DNA from: Bacteroidia bacterium
GTDB lineage: Bacteria; Bacteroidota; Bacteroidia; B-17B0; Aurantibacillaceae
Direction: 5' to 3'
NCBI GenBank assembly: GCA_026414605.1
Contig: JAOAIP010000020.1
Coordinates: 1-37,315, forward strand
Length of the DNA stretch: 37,315 bases
Part shown: piece by piece, positions 25,849 through 33,742 of the stretch
Layout of the letters: each line of letters opens with the position of its first letter
How positions within the stretch are numbered: the stretch's first letter is position 1
Translations under genes and position numbers: made by a program
The notes under the pieces: generated by a model
Database searches by the model: none
Told to the model about the DNA's origin: nothing
Seen by the model: the letters and a program-made list of their open reading frames with translations, nothing else

Positions 25849-25884
25849 CAAATGTAATTACTTTAAACGACATAAATTGTCGTT
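25849..25884 (-). promoter_or_regulatory. Operator-promoter module 2 in front of the WYL gene
   Basis: On the minus strand AACGACA-ATTTA-TGTCGTT (25884-25866, perfect 7-bp arms), exactly 9 nt, then TACATTTG (25856-25849), a perfect TAnnTTTG. The WYL ATG follows 16 nt later, so the leader is about 10 bases. The layout suggests autoregulation. Confidence 0.8.
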
Positions 25885-25914
25885 GATTAAAATTTAGGCA
25901 GTATATGCAATGAG

Positions 25915-28900
25915 TTATTTGCTTTGCAATGCTATTAAGGAATGTGGGGCGTAAATAACTATTTTGGAATAATCATTTAATTGTAGTTCTTTTGCTGTTG
26001 ATTGGATAATTTCTTTTTGCCCATTTTTATTGTGAAGTTCTAATACTACTCTTTCGTAATTAGGTATTACAGTAAGGTATTGAAAATGGATGGAAAGTTG
26101 TTGTAATGCATCTTCATTTAGGGAAGTAACGAGAGCATCATTGATTGGTTGAAATTTATCTTCGTTGTTAAAAAGTGGATATTTTTTCCAAATTGGTAAT
26201 TCAAATTTATAGTCATTGAGTTTAATGAAACAATTATTGATAGTTGGTTGAATATTAAATCCGTTTTTAAGTAGAGTGTGTATAATATCTGCTGTTGGAT
26301 AGTAGGATGAAAGATTTAAATAGAGATTTAAATGATTATTAGGGTCAATGAAATCAAACAGGATATAGAGAGGATGAGTAGATACAAATTCATTGTATTT
26401 GAGATTAAATATTTTTGATAATTCTTCGGTGATAGAATTGTTGATATTCAAATCCCAACCTGCATTCATCAATAATTTTAAGATGTTTAGTAATTCAGAT
26501 GTATCATATTTTTGAATTTTTAATTCAAGTCCGTTCTTACTATGTTCTTTATTTATTTGAGGTTTAAAACTTTCTAATATCTTATAGAATAAAGTATTAT
26601 TGTAGATATTTTGGATATATAGGATATCTATGCTATTAGTTTTATTATTTTTAAGTTTTTGTAGATTATATCTATCGTGATAATTTACGTCTATGCCTTT
26701 ATTTATAAGATAGTTCAAGAAATCATAATTTCTCCAATAAATAGCATTACTTAAAAGAGTATTTTCTTCATAGACAAAATTCAAATCGAATTTGTATTTA
26801 TCACAGATGTAATCAAACAATGAATTAAATTTTTCTTTTAAGTTAGGATTAAATTCAGTTGAACAACGAAAATTTATTAAACTAAAGTAAATACTATGGT
26901 TTATATCTAATATGCAATTGTCAATATCAACATAATCAAGGATAGTTTTTAATACATCTAATGTTTCTTCATAATTAAAGTTGAGATAATTCTGTAGATA
27001 ATCTTGTAGTGTTTTTCCTGAGTTATTTATTACATTTATACATATTCCTGAATGCAGTAATGTTTTTACTACATCCACAATTGCTTCTCTTTTGTGATGT
27101 ATCAACGATTTGCTTTCAAGGACTTTCATTAAAAGTGTATTGTTTCTACTATCTAAAATATCAGGATTAAAGCCCAATTCTAATTGTTTAAGAAAATCAT
27201 CTGGTTTATTTAAATTTAAGTATAGAAATAATAACAGTGTGGAAATGTCTTTATCCTTATTATCTATTATTCCCTTGTCAATAAGGTGTTTTATGTATGA
27301 ATGCAGTTGTTCTTGTTTATCATCATAAGAGTCATCATCAAAGTATATAAATCCTTGTGTATTATCAATAAGATAGAGTAACCAATTCATTAAATAATTT
27401 TTATCCTTTAATTTCTCTTGAATAATATCGTTGTTTATTAAATAATAAAAAGCATTGCTTTCAGTTTGAATCATTATATTAATTAGAAATTTCAAATCTA
27501 ATTTTTCAATATCAAAATGTTGTTGATAGTATCTTAATAGGAATTCAATCTTTTGAATATCATCGGAATTATTATTTAGCATTTGAAGTGTAGTATTTAT
27601 TAGTTCTTCTGATTTATATTTATTCAAGATATTTTCAGCCAATGAATAATTACATTCGTTGAGTGTATTTGTCAATAATCTACTTAATAATTTTAATTTA
27701 TTTTTATGACTTAATTTTTCTTCCACAACTTCATAAAGTTCAATACTAATGTTGTTTTCAAGCAGGTTAATGATACTGTATTCTTTTTCTTCTAATCGAT
27801 TAAATATTGATTTATTAATATCGTAAATAACGGAATCAAAATTTTTCTTAATGATTGAATTAATGAAGTACCAAAATAATTTTTTATCAAATTTTTGACG
27901 CAGAGATTTCAGAAATTCTGGATTTACAAGTTTTGCAGTAACATACGCATTATTTGAATATAATAATTCTACGATATCTATTTCTCTTTCATAAAAAGCC
28001 ACATTTAATGGCGTGTCATACTCTTCATTTAGTTTATTGATATTTATTTCTTTTTTAATTAAATAACTAATTAACTCATATTTGTGTTCTGATGAAAAAT
28101 TTTTATTTCTTATAATTTTTATCAATAAATTATTATATTTATTATCACATGCGTTGAAGTCAATTTCTGTATATGAAAGCATAAATTCTATAAATTCTTT
28201 TTTTTCGGACACATTTAGTTCTTCGCATTCAATAAGTTTCATTAGTAATTTATTTCCATTTTCATCAGTTGCTTTAAATACTTCGTGATGGAATTTGTAT
28301 TTACTTTCAATTTGTGAATTTAAAATATACACAAAATCATCACGATGCAATTTTTCATTCATATAAATTTTAATGGCTAATAAATTCAAACGATTATTAT
28401 CGTTAAACTTAAATATCATGTGAAAAAAAATGTGAGCATAACCGTCAAAGTGTTTTCCTAATCCTACATTTAAAAGTTCATAGCATTTTTCGGAATAAAT
28501 GAATCGAAAGAAGTTGGGTTTTTTATCATCAGGTAATTTGTAATAAAACTCTTTCAAATAATGTTTTATTGTTGTGGGTTTAAGTATGTCTGATACAATA
28601 ATTTTACATTCTGAATGTTTATCATTGAAATCAATAATAAATTGCAATAACTTATCTAATTGCATACACTTTACACTTTCATAAAATAACAACTTGATCA
28701 TTTCAGATAGGTCTTCTTTCATTATGTGGTTATTTAAATTAAACTCTACGATTTTAGTAAGTACATCAAAATAATTGTTGTTTAAAATTAAACTCAATAT
28801 CTTTTGTTTTTTTTCATTATCGTATTTTTTTTCACCATAATTTGAAAAGATTGTGTTTAAACAATAAGTGGGATAAAATTCAAATGCAATTTTTAGTAAA

Positions 28901-29058
28901 TGTGCATCTTCATTGTTTAATGCATAATCTAATATCGTTTCTTTGTTTGCATTGATTGTCATTGGCAGATGATGTGCGGTGAGTATTTGTTTAATTTTTT
29001 CATAATCAGATGCATAAATAGCATCCCATACTAATTTTTGAACATCTTTTGTTTTCAT
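25915..29058 (-). CDS. Large ankyrin-repeat-type protein
   Basis: A 1047-residue protein without signal peptide or membrane segment, built of helical pairs. Recognisable ankyrin-like units are DTPLNVAFYEREIDIVELL, NTLLMKVLESKSL with VVKTLLHSGICINVINNSG, TLLSNAIYWRNYDFLNYLI and others. Many repeats are strongly diverged, so the exact number is not countable by eye. The last 100 residues lose the pattern and look globular. Ankyrin scaffolds bind proteins; the partner is unknown. It lies 62 bases behind the lipoprotein gene with a similar leader and is likely co-transcribed with it. It ends just ahead of operator-promoter module 2. AT-biased like the rest of the island. Confidence 0.75.
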   Translation of the reverse strand: MKTKDVQKLVWDAIYASDYEKIKQILTAHHLPMTINANKETILDYALNNEDAHLLKIAFEFYPTYCLNTIFSNYGEKKYDNEKKQKILSLILNNNYFDVLTKIVEFNLNNHIMKEDLSEMIKLLFYESVKCMQLDKLLQFIIDFNDKHSECKIIVSDILKPTTIKHYLKEFYYKLPDDKKPNFFRFIYSEKCYELLNVGLGKHFDGYAHIFFHMIFKFNDNNRLNLLAIKIYMNEKLHRDDFVYILNSQIESKYKFHHEVFKATDENGNKLLMKLIECEELNVSEKKEFIEFMLSYTEIDFNACDNKYNNLLIKIIRNKNFSSEHKYELISYLIKKEININKLNEEYDTPLNVAFYEREIDIVELLYSNNAYVTAKLVNPEFLKSLRQKFDKKLFWYFINSIIKKNFDSVIYDINKSIFNRLEEKEYSIINLLENNISIELYEVVEEKLSHKNKLKLLSRLLTNTLNECNYSLAENILNKYKSEELINTTLQMLNNNSDDIQKIEFLLRYYQQHFDIEKLDLKFLINIMIQTESNAFYYLINNDIIQEKLKDKNYLMNWLLYLIDNTQGFIYFDDDSYDDKQEQLHSYIKHLIDKGIIDNKDKDISTLLLFLYLNLNKPDDFLKQLELGFNPDILDSRNNTLLMKVLESKSLIHHKREAIVDVVKTLLHSGICINVINNSGKTLQDYLQNYLNFNYEETLDVLKTILDYVDIDNCILDINHSIYFSLINFRCSTEFNPNLKEKFNSLFDYICDKYKFDLNFVYEENTLLSNAIYWRNYDFLNYLINKGIDVNYHDRYNLQKLKNNKTNSIDILYIQNIYNNTLFYKILESFKPQINKEHSKNGLELKIQKYDTSELLNILKLLMNAGWDLNINNSITEELSKIFNLKYNEFVSTHPLYILFDFIDPNNHLNLYLNLSSYYPTADIIHTLLKNGFNIQPTINNCFIKLNDYKFELPIWKKYPLFNNEDKFQPINDALVTSLNEDALQQLSIHFQYLTVIPNYERVVLELHNKNGQKEIIQSTAKELQLNDYSKIVIYAPHSLIALQSK

Positions 29059-29120
29059 AGTTTTAAATTTTTGTTGTTAATGTTTAGTTTGTATTTATTA
29101 TTGTTATAGAAAACATTTTT

Positions 29121-29963
29121 TTACTTCCCACTTTTTACTTTCATTTTCATTCCTGTTGGAATTGAATAGATACTATAGGTATAATGTGCTGTGGGATAAG
29201 CAATCAATACAAGCACTATACTATCGTTTCTTATTCCAAATTCAACATCTTTCCATTTTATATCTGAGTGATATTTTTTGGAATCTATGAATGGATAATT
29301 TATTTTTTCATTGCTATTGGGTTCAGTAAAATTTTTATCAAAATAAATTTTTATCTGTTGATTTAACTCATCTATTTTACTTTTATCAATCATAAAGTCA
29401 TTTTTGGTAAGTATTTTTTTATTTTGAATATCCACATTTACAACTTTTGAATATAAATCAAAAGCATTTCCTCCACCTCCTGCACCTTGTATGCCTTCTA
29501 TTATTACAGAAAGAATTTTATCATTATAGGATAATATCTCAAATTTGCTACGAAACGTTGGAAAAATAGAAGGTATACCATAATCATTTGTATCCTTGCA
29601 AGACACACCTTTTTGTGCCTTTTTCAACATATTTTGGTAAATAGATTGGAAATAATTATTTATTTTTTGTTCAAACTCATTGTCTTGAAGTTCTTTAATT
29701 TTTGGGTAAAAAGATTGTTCTATGCTAAAACAGATATTGTCTAAGGTTGTATCTTTTATTTCAACAGAGTCAATAATATAGGATGGAAGTTTAGGTGATT
29801 GTTTCTTTTCTTCTGTATAGGTGTTTTCTGTAATTGGTTTTGAATCATTATTTTCATTTTCGTTTGTGCAATTTTGTAATACTTGACTTACACTTATTAT
29901 CATTAAAATTTTAATGAAGTGAATCGTTTTAATTTGATAAAAAAATTTTGTGATTGTTTTCAT
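29121..29963 (-). CDS. DUF3298/RsiV-like exported (lipo)protein
   Basis: A 280-residue exported protein with an N-terminal hydrophobic segment (about 14-30) and Cys32 in VLQNC. This could be a lipidation site, but Asn before Cys is atypical. A Asn/Glu/Thr-rich linker follows, then a domain with the DUF4163/DUF3298 pattern: SIEQSFYPKI, an IIEGIQGAGGGGNAFDLYSK strand-turn, VDIQNKKILTKNDFM, and a terminal FGIRNDSIVLVLIAYPTAHY strand pair. Related domains occur in RsiV and PdaC, where they bind cell-wall ligands such as lysozyme or peptidoglycan. The neighbouring ankyrin gene is probably in the same transcript. The function is not known. Confidence 0.7.
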   Translation of the reverse strand: MKTITKFFYQIKTIHFIKILMIISVSQVLQNCTNENENNDSKPITENTYTEEKKQSPKLPSYIIDSVEIKDTTLDNICFSIEQSFYPKIKELQDNEFEQKINNYFQSIYQNMLKKAQKGVSCKDTNDYGIPSIFPTFRSKFEILSYNDKILSVIIEGIQGAGGGGNAFDLYSKVVNVDIQNKKILTKNDFMIDKSKIDELNQQIKIYFDKNFTEPNSNEKINYPFIDSKKYHSDIKWKDVEFGIRNDSIVLVLIAYPTAHYTYSIYSIPTGMKMKVKSGK

Positions 29964-30184
29964 AGTTGTAAATTTTATATGTTGATGATAGAATAATTAA
30001 GACCTACGATTTAAGACAATTGATAACAAAACTTTTCTTTTGGAAATAGCAATTCAACACATATGTAAAAACAAAATCTTTTGCTACTCAATGATATAAC
30101 ACCAACTTTAATTTGTTACATCTAATTTATTTGATTGGTAGAATAGAATGTTTGAATATTAATATAATTTTTTGAACGGTTAAA

Positions 30185-30230
30185 ATTCACGGCTTCCCTC
30201 CCTCCATTATGGAGAGAGAGAAGCGTGAAT
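30185..30230 (-). terminator. Hairpin terminator behind the zinc-ribbon ORF
   Basis: Read on the minus strand, ATTCACGCTTC and, after a C/T-rich to G-rich inner stem with loop around ATAAT, GAAGCCGTGAAT pair almost fully (two G-U pairs, one bulge). The hairpin is followed by TTTTAA. It begins 10 bases after the stop codon at 30241, the expected place for an intrinsic terminator. The complementary strand would carry C-A mismatches, so the minus strand is the better-folding RNA. Confidence 0.6.
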
Positions 30231-30240
30231 AAGCACTCAA

Positions 30241-30396
30241 TTAGAATAATTGCTGAACCCATTTGATAAAGCGACCTAATCTCATCCAGACGTGAAAATC
30301 TCCTTTGGGGCATTTTTCTTGTGGTGGCACTTGATTAGGATTCGATGTGGTCCACCTTTTTCCACATTTGGCACATTGCCAATAATTAAAAGGCAT
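30241..30396 (-). CDS. Small zinc-ribbon protein (51 residues)
   Basis: A short frame with ATG at 30396 and TAA at 30241. The product begins PFNYWQCAKCGKRWTT and continues to EKCPKGDFHVWMRLG. Cys8, Cys11, Cys29 and His35 are well placed to bind one zinc. Small Bacteroidota proteins with a CxxC followed by a CPxGxxHxWxxLG block share this layout. A DNA/RNA- or protein-binding role is a guess. The frame competes with a 63-residue open frame in another phase (30122-30313), which has no motif. An overlapping short frame ends inside its start, and a hairpin terminator follows, so this looks like a real mini-operon. Confidence 0.65.
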   Translation of the reverse strand: MPFNYWQCAKCGKRWTTSNPNQVPPQEKCPKGDFHVWMRLGRFIKWVQQLF

Positions 30397-30520
30397 AGTT
30401 TTGGTTTTTTAAGGTTATGGCTACTCGTGTGGCTTTTCGCCATCCGCCCATTTTTTTAAGTGGTGAATGTCCACTGTTTTTGATGATGATTTTTAATCTT
30501 CTATAAAGAAACGCTTTCAC
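30386..30520 (-). CDS. Small basic ORF overlapping the zinc-ribbon gene
   Basis: A 44-residue frame opening with GTG at 30520 and ending TAA at 30386, so that its last 11 bases overlap the start of the zinc-ribbon gene. It is very basic (LYRRLKIII, PLKKMGGWRKATRVA). No family is recognised. Overlap of stop and start suggests coupled translation, but short open frames are also common by chance; other frames across the same bases show equally protein-like stretches. Confidence 0.3.
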   Translation of the reverse strand: MKAFLYRRLKIIIKNSGHSPLKKMGGWRKATRVAITLKNQNYAF

Positions 30521-30730
30521 CCATCCAAAACGGCAAACCTTTTACTGACTTAACAACCGAATTGCCCAATTGTCAATGTACCCTTAATTTACTTTTATCT
30601 TGTTTTTGCTTTATCAAAAATTCTTTAACGATCTTTACTCTAATTACTTCTCTTACTTACCAAGGACTTTGAATTAAAGAATAGAGAAAAATTAATAGCA
30701 AGACATCCATTTCATTTTCACTTATCAATA

Positions 30731-30766
30731 CAAATATACGCCCCCAAAACGACAAACTATGTCGTT
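30731..30766 (-). promoter_or_regulatory. Operator-promoter module 3, minus strand, beside the KAP gene
   Basis: AACGACA (30748-30754), 5 nt, TGTCGTT (30760-30766): perfect 7-bp arms. On the minus strand exactly 9 nt (TTGGGGGCG) lead to TATATTTG (30738-30731). The module therefore fires leftward, toward the small ORFs ending at the 30185 hairpin, with a leader of about 200-330 nt. The first ATG in the leader gives only a 7-residue peptide (30692-30715). The same operator lies upstream of the divergent KAP promoter and might act on both. Confidence 0.8.
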
Positions 30767-30797
30767 TAAAAAATTTTTTTAAAAAAAATTTGTTTTC

Positions 30798-30827
30798 TTG
30801 TTTGTAAAAAAAAAGTATGTAACTTTG
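30798..30827 (+). promoter_or_regulatory. Bacteroidota-type promoter of the KAP NTPase gene
   Basis: TTG (30798-30800), 19 nt, then TAACTTTG (30820-30827), a perfect TAnnTTTG. The ATG at 30846 follows 18 bases later. The TTG at 30798 also opens the longest reading frame, but it would lie upstream of the transcription start implied by this promoter. Confidence 0.6.
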
Positions 30828-30845
30828 TTTGAAAAAATTACTGAT

Positions 30846-32456
30846 ATGAAATCAGATAACATTCTAAATTCAATAAAAAATTACTTAGCAAATGAGACCG
30901 ATTATGCATTAATGATTACAGGTGATTGGGGAACAGGAAAAACTTTTTATTTTAAAAATGATATTAAAGGAACACTTAAGAAACAGGGATTTAAGGTACT
31001 TTATATTTCTTTATATGGCAAAAATAATATCAATGATGTAAAAAATGAAATCTTATTAAGTTCTTTATCATCTAAAACAGAGTTAAAAAATATCATATCT
31101 TCAATAAGTATAGGAAAAATACCATACGTTAAAGATTTATCATCATTTATAAAAGGTGATAGTATTACTACTTTTTTACTTGAAAAAAGATTAGACAATA
31201 AGACAATTATATGCTTAGATGACTTGGAAAGAAAAAATAAAAATCTTGATTTGACAGAATTGTTTGGTTTTATAAATTTTTTAGTCACTGAAAGTAAATG
31301 TAAAGTATTTATCATAGTTAATGAAAATAAATTAGATGAAAAAGAATTTAGTATCATTAAAGAAAAAACAATAGGTCAAACATTAGTTTTTAATCCTAAT
31401 TTAGGTAATGTCTATGACAGTATTGTTTCTACCTACAAATCAAATAACGAATATCAAAAATTTCTTAATAAACAGAAACAAGTGATATTAAATTTTCTTA
31501 GTGATCAGAAATATTTTAACTTAAGAACGTTGATTTATGCATTAAATCAATTAAAAATTGTTTTTGAAAAATCAAGGTTAGTTTCAAATGAAAACATAGT
31601 AACTAATATTGTTGAGTTTGTTCTTGCACTTTCAATTGAATACAGGGAAAATAGATTAAACAATAAGGATAAAGACCGTTTTAAGGATTTTAATCCAGCA
31701 GAATTATATTTTGGTGGACTATTTGATACTGATAATAAAAATAGAGATAATAAAACGGAAAACAATAATAATAAAACAGATAAAGAGAATTGTTTTAATA
31801 TTAAAAATTTCCACAAAAAGTATAAACGCAAGTTTATCAAAGTATTTTGGGAGTCAATTTTTGATTTAGTAACAATAAATGATTTTGATTCAGATAAATT
31901 CGATAGTGAAATATCATCAATTGATATTGGAGATGAAGAAATAAAAAATCTAATTTTAGAACTTTCTTTTGAAAATGAATTAAAATTAGAAGATAAGGAC
32001 TATATTGATAAATCTGAGAAACTTATATCTTTAGCTAAAGATGGGAAACTTAAAAATATTGATGATTACTATTTTGCGATGTATAATATTGTTAGATATG
32101 ATAACTTACTAAGTAAAGATTTAAATGTACTTAAAGAAGATATAATTAAAGGTGCTGAAAAAAATACATCAAACTTAAAATTAGATTCAATCGTATTAAA
32201 AAAAATAGAAATTGATAATGAAATTTATTTGTTGAAAAAAGATCAATATTATTTGGATATATTAAAAGATTTACGTGATAAATTTATTAAAATTAGAGAC
32301 GAAGCAGAGTCAAAGCAAAGGGAAATACAAGCTAAAGAACTTGAAAGGAAATTATGTGATGGTGATATAAAAACATTTAAAGAGTTATTACTGAAACTTA
32401 AATATAATGTTCTTTCCTATATTGATTGTGATGAATTCTTTGAATGTTATAATTGA
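30846..32456 (+). CDS. KAP-family P-loop NTPase
   Basis: 536 residues from the ATG at 30846 (chosen because the -7 element at 30820-30827 places the transcript start after the TTG at 30798). Walker A is GDWGTGKT (26-33) and Walker B IICLDDLER (121-129), followed by a sensor-like FIIVNEN; this combination is typical of KAP NTPases. A helical, charged region follows, including an Asn/Lys/Asp low-complexity loop near 305-320, and ends in coiled-coil-like EAESKQREIQAKELERKL. KAP proteins occur in phage-exclusion and defence contexts; the role here is inferred. The frame ends at 32456, but the +1 frame carries on with similar charged helices to 32694, suggesting a frame break. AT-biased composition. 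Confidence 0.8.
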   Translation: MKSDNILNSIKNYLANETDYALMITGDWGTGKTFYFKNDIKGTLKKQGFKVLYISLYGKNNINDVKNEILLSSLSSKTELKNIISSISIGKIPYVKDLSSFIKGDSITTFLLEKRLDNKTIICLDDLERKNKNLDLTELFGFINFLVTESKCKVFIIVNENKLDEKEFSIIKEKTIGQTLVFNPNLGNVYDSIVSTYKSNNEYQKFLNKQKQVILNFLSDQKYFNLRTLIYALNQLKIVFEKSRLVSNENIVTNIVEFVLALSIEYRENRLNNKDKDRFKDFNPAELYFGGLFDTDNKNRDNKTENNNNKTDKENCFNIKNFHKKYKRKFIKVFWESIFDLVTINDFDSDKFDSEISSIDIGDEEIKNLILELSFENELKLEDKDYIDKSEKLISLAKDGKLKNIDDYYFAMYNIVRYDNLLSKDLNVLKEDIIKGAEKNTSNLKLDSIVLKKIEIDNEIYLLKKDQYYLDILKDLRDKFIKIRDEAESKQREIQAKELERKLCDGDIKTFKELLLKLKYNVLSYIDCDEFFECYN

Positions 32457-32694
32457 ACTTAAAAATTCAGACAAATACGAAGTAGTAAACATAATTACAG
32501 AACGATATGAATATAATGCAGGTTTAATTAAATCAGAATCTGATTTCTTAAAGAAATTAAAACAAAAAATTATGGAATATTTGAGGAATAATGAAAATAA
32601 TAAAGATAAAATAATAATTTCATATATTAATTCCAAGTTGTTATTAGATAGAATAGAAATTTATTTAAATAAAATAGAAGATGCACATAAATAA
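32431..32694 (+). CDS. C-terminal continuation of the KAP protein in +1 frame (or small overlapping ORF)
   Basis: An ATG at 32431 opens an 87-residue frame (a frame from 32407 gives 95 residues). Its body, from NVIIELKNSDKYEVVNII on, is charged and helical like the KAP C-terminus. If one base were missing near TTCTTTGAAT (about 32440-32449), the upstream DCDEFF would run straight into NVIIELKNS. I therefore consider a frameshifted tail of the NTPase most likely, a separate overlapping small protein less so. No independent promoter is visible. Confidence 0.5.
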   Translation: MNSLNVIIELKNSDKYEVVNIITERYEYNAGLIKSESDFLKKLKQKIMEYLRNNENNKDKIIISYINSKLLLDRIEIYLNKIEDAHK

Positions 32695-32744
32695 TAAAAT
32701 TTTTTCAAAAAAAATTTCTCCCCCATATTATATCATTTATTCAC

Positions 32745-32752
32745 TACCTTTG
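32745..32752 (+). promoter_or_regulatory. -7 element of the transketolase gene
   Basis: TACCTTTG matches TAnnTTTG and lies 18 bases before the ATG at 32771. A good -33 box is not evident in the T/C-rich stretch ahead of it. Confidence 0.5.
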
Positions 32753-32770
32753 AGCCCAAAATAAGGGACA

Positions 32771-33742
32771 ATGGCTTGGAATTTTTCAGAAAAAAAAGAA
32801 ACTCGTGCCGGCTTCGGTGAAGGTCTCCTCGAAGTAGGTAAAGAAAATCCTAATGTGGTAGCACTCTGTGCTGACCTTACAGAATCGCTCAAAATGGATG
32901 CCTTTGCCAAAGCATTCCCCGAACGCTTCTTTCAAGTAGGTATTGCCGAAGCCAATATGATGGGCATAGCCGCTGGTCTCACCATTGGCGGAAAAATCCC
33001 CTTTACTGGCACATTCGCCAATTTCAGCACAGGAAGAGTATACGATCAAATTCGTCAATCTATTGCCTACTCGGGCAAAAATGTCAAGATCTGTGCTTCT
33101 CACGCAGGGCTTACTCTTGGCGAAGATGGTGCCACTCACCAGATATTAGAAGACATTGGGCTAATGAAAATGTTGCCCGGTATGACCGTCATCAACACTT
33201 GTGATTTCAACCAAACTAAAAACGCCGTCAAAGCCATTGTCAATCACATTGGACCTGTGTATTTGCGTTTTGGTCGCCCTGCTGTGCCCAACTTCACAGA
33301 CCCCAATGCCCCTTTTATCATTGGAAAAGCCCTCCATCTTACCGAAGGCGAAGATGTCAGTATCTTTGCCACAGGTCATTTGGTATACAAGGCATTGCAA
33401 GCATACGAAATCCTCAAAGACGAAGGCATATCCGCAGAAGTCATTAATATCCACACTATTAAACCATTGGATACAGAAGCCATTTTGAAGTCCGTCAGCA
33501 AGACGGGATGTGTGGTTACTGCCGAAGAACACAATAAATTCGGCGGAATGGGCGAGAGCATTGCTGGCTATTTATCAACTGTTTATCCTGTTCCACAAGA
33601 GTTTGTAGCCGTGAATGACCAATTTGGAGAAAGCGGCAAACCCGATGAATTGATGAAAAAATACCACTTGGATGTACCCGACATTGTAGAAGCCGCCAAA
33701 CGTGCAATCTTACGAAAAAAAGGCGGAAGGAATAATTGTTAG
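32771..33742 (+). CDS. Transketolase, C-terminal subunit
   Basis: A 323-residue protein that equals the pyrimidine-binding and C-terminal domains of transketolase. Thiamine diphosphate activation uses the Glu60 in VGIAEANMMG (56-65). TFANFSTGRVYDQIRQSIAY (81-100) and HAGLTLGEDGATHQ (111-124) are substrate/cofactor segments, and the C-domain includes VVTAEEHNKFGGMGE. Split transketolases have a separate N-terminal (diphosphate-binding) subunit gene; it is not beside this gene, so it lies outside the window or was displaced. The gene is visibly richer in G/C than the island next to it, in keeping with a highly expressed core gene. It works in the non-oxidative pentose phosphate pathway. Confidence 0.93.
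   Translation: MAWNFSEKKETRAGFGEGLLEVGKENPNVVALCADLTESLKMDAFAKAFPERFFQVGIAEANMMGIAAGLTIGGKIPFTGTFANFSTGRVYDQIRQSIAYSGKNVKICASHAGLTLGEDGATHQILEDIGLMKMLPGMTVINTCDFNQTKNAVKAIVNHIGPVYLRFGRPAVPNFTDPNAPFIIGKALHLTEGEDVSIFATGHLVYKALQAYEILKDEGISAEVINIHTIKPLDTEAILKSVSKTGCVVTAEEHNKFGGMGESIAGYLSTVYPVPQEFVAVNDQFGESGKPDELMKKYHLDVPDIVEAAKRAILRKKGGRNNC

Noticed and set aside
30122-30313. 63-residue minus-strand frame overlapping the zinc-ribbon ORF
   Set aside because: It runs through the terminator hairpin and shows no motif, while the overlapping 51-residue frame has a complete Cys/His zinc pattern.
21700-32750. Direct repeats or att sites bounding the accessory island
   Set aside because: No convincing repeat pair, integrase or tRNA was found at the borders; the AT-rich edges match only trivially.
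33161-33532. Long antisense frames within the transketolase gene
   Set aside because: Caused by the gene's codon bias; the + strand product is unambiguous transketolase.
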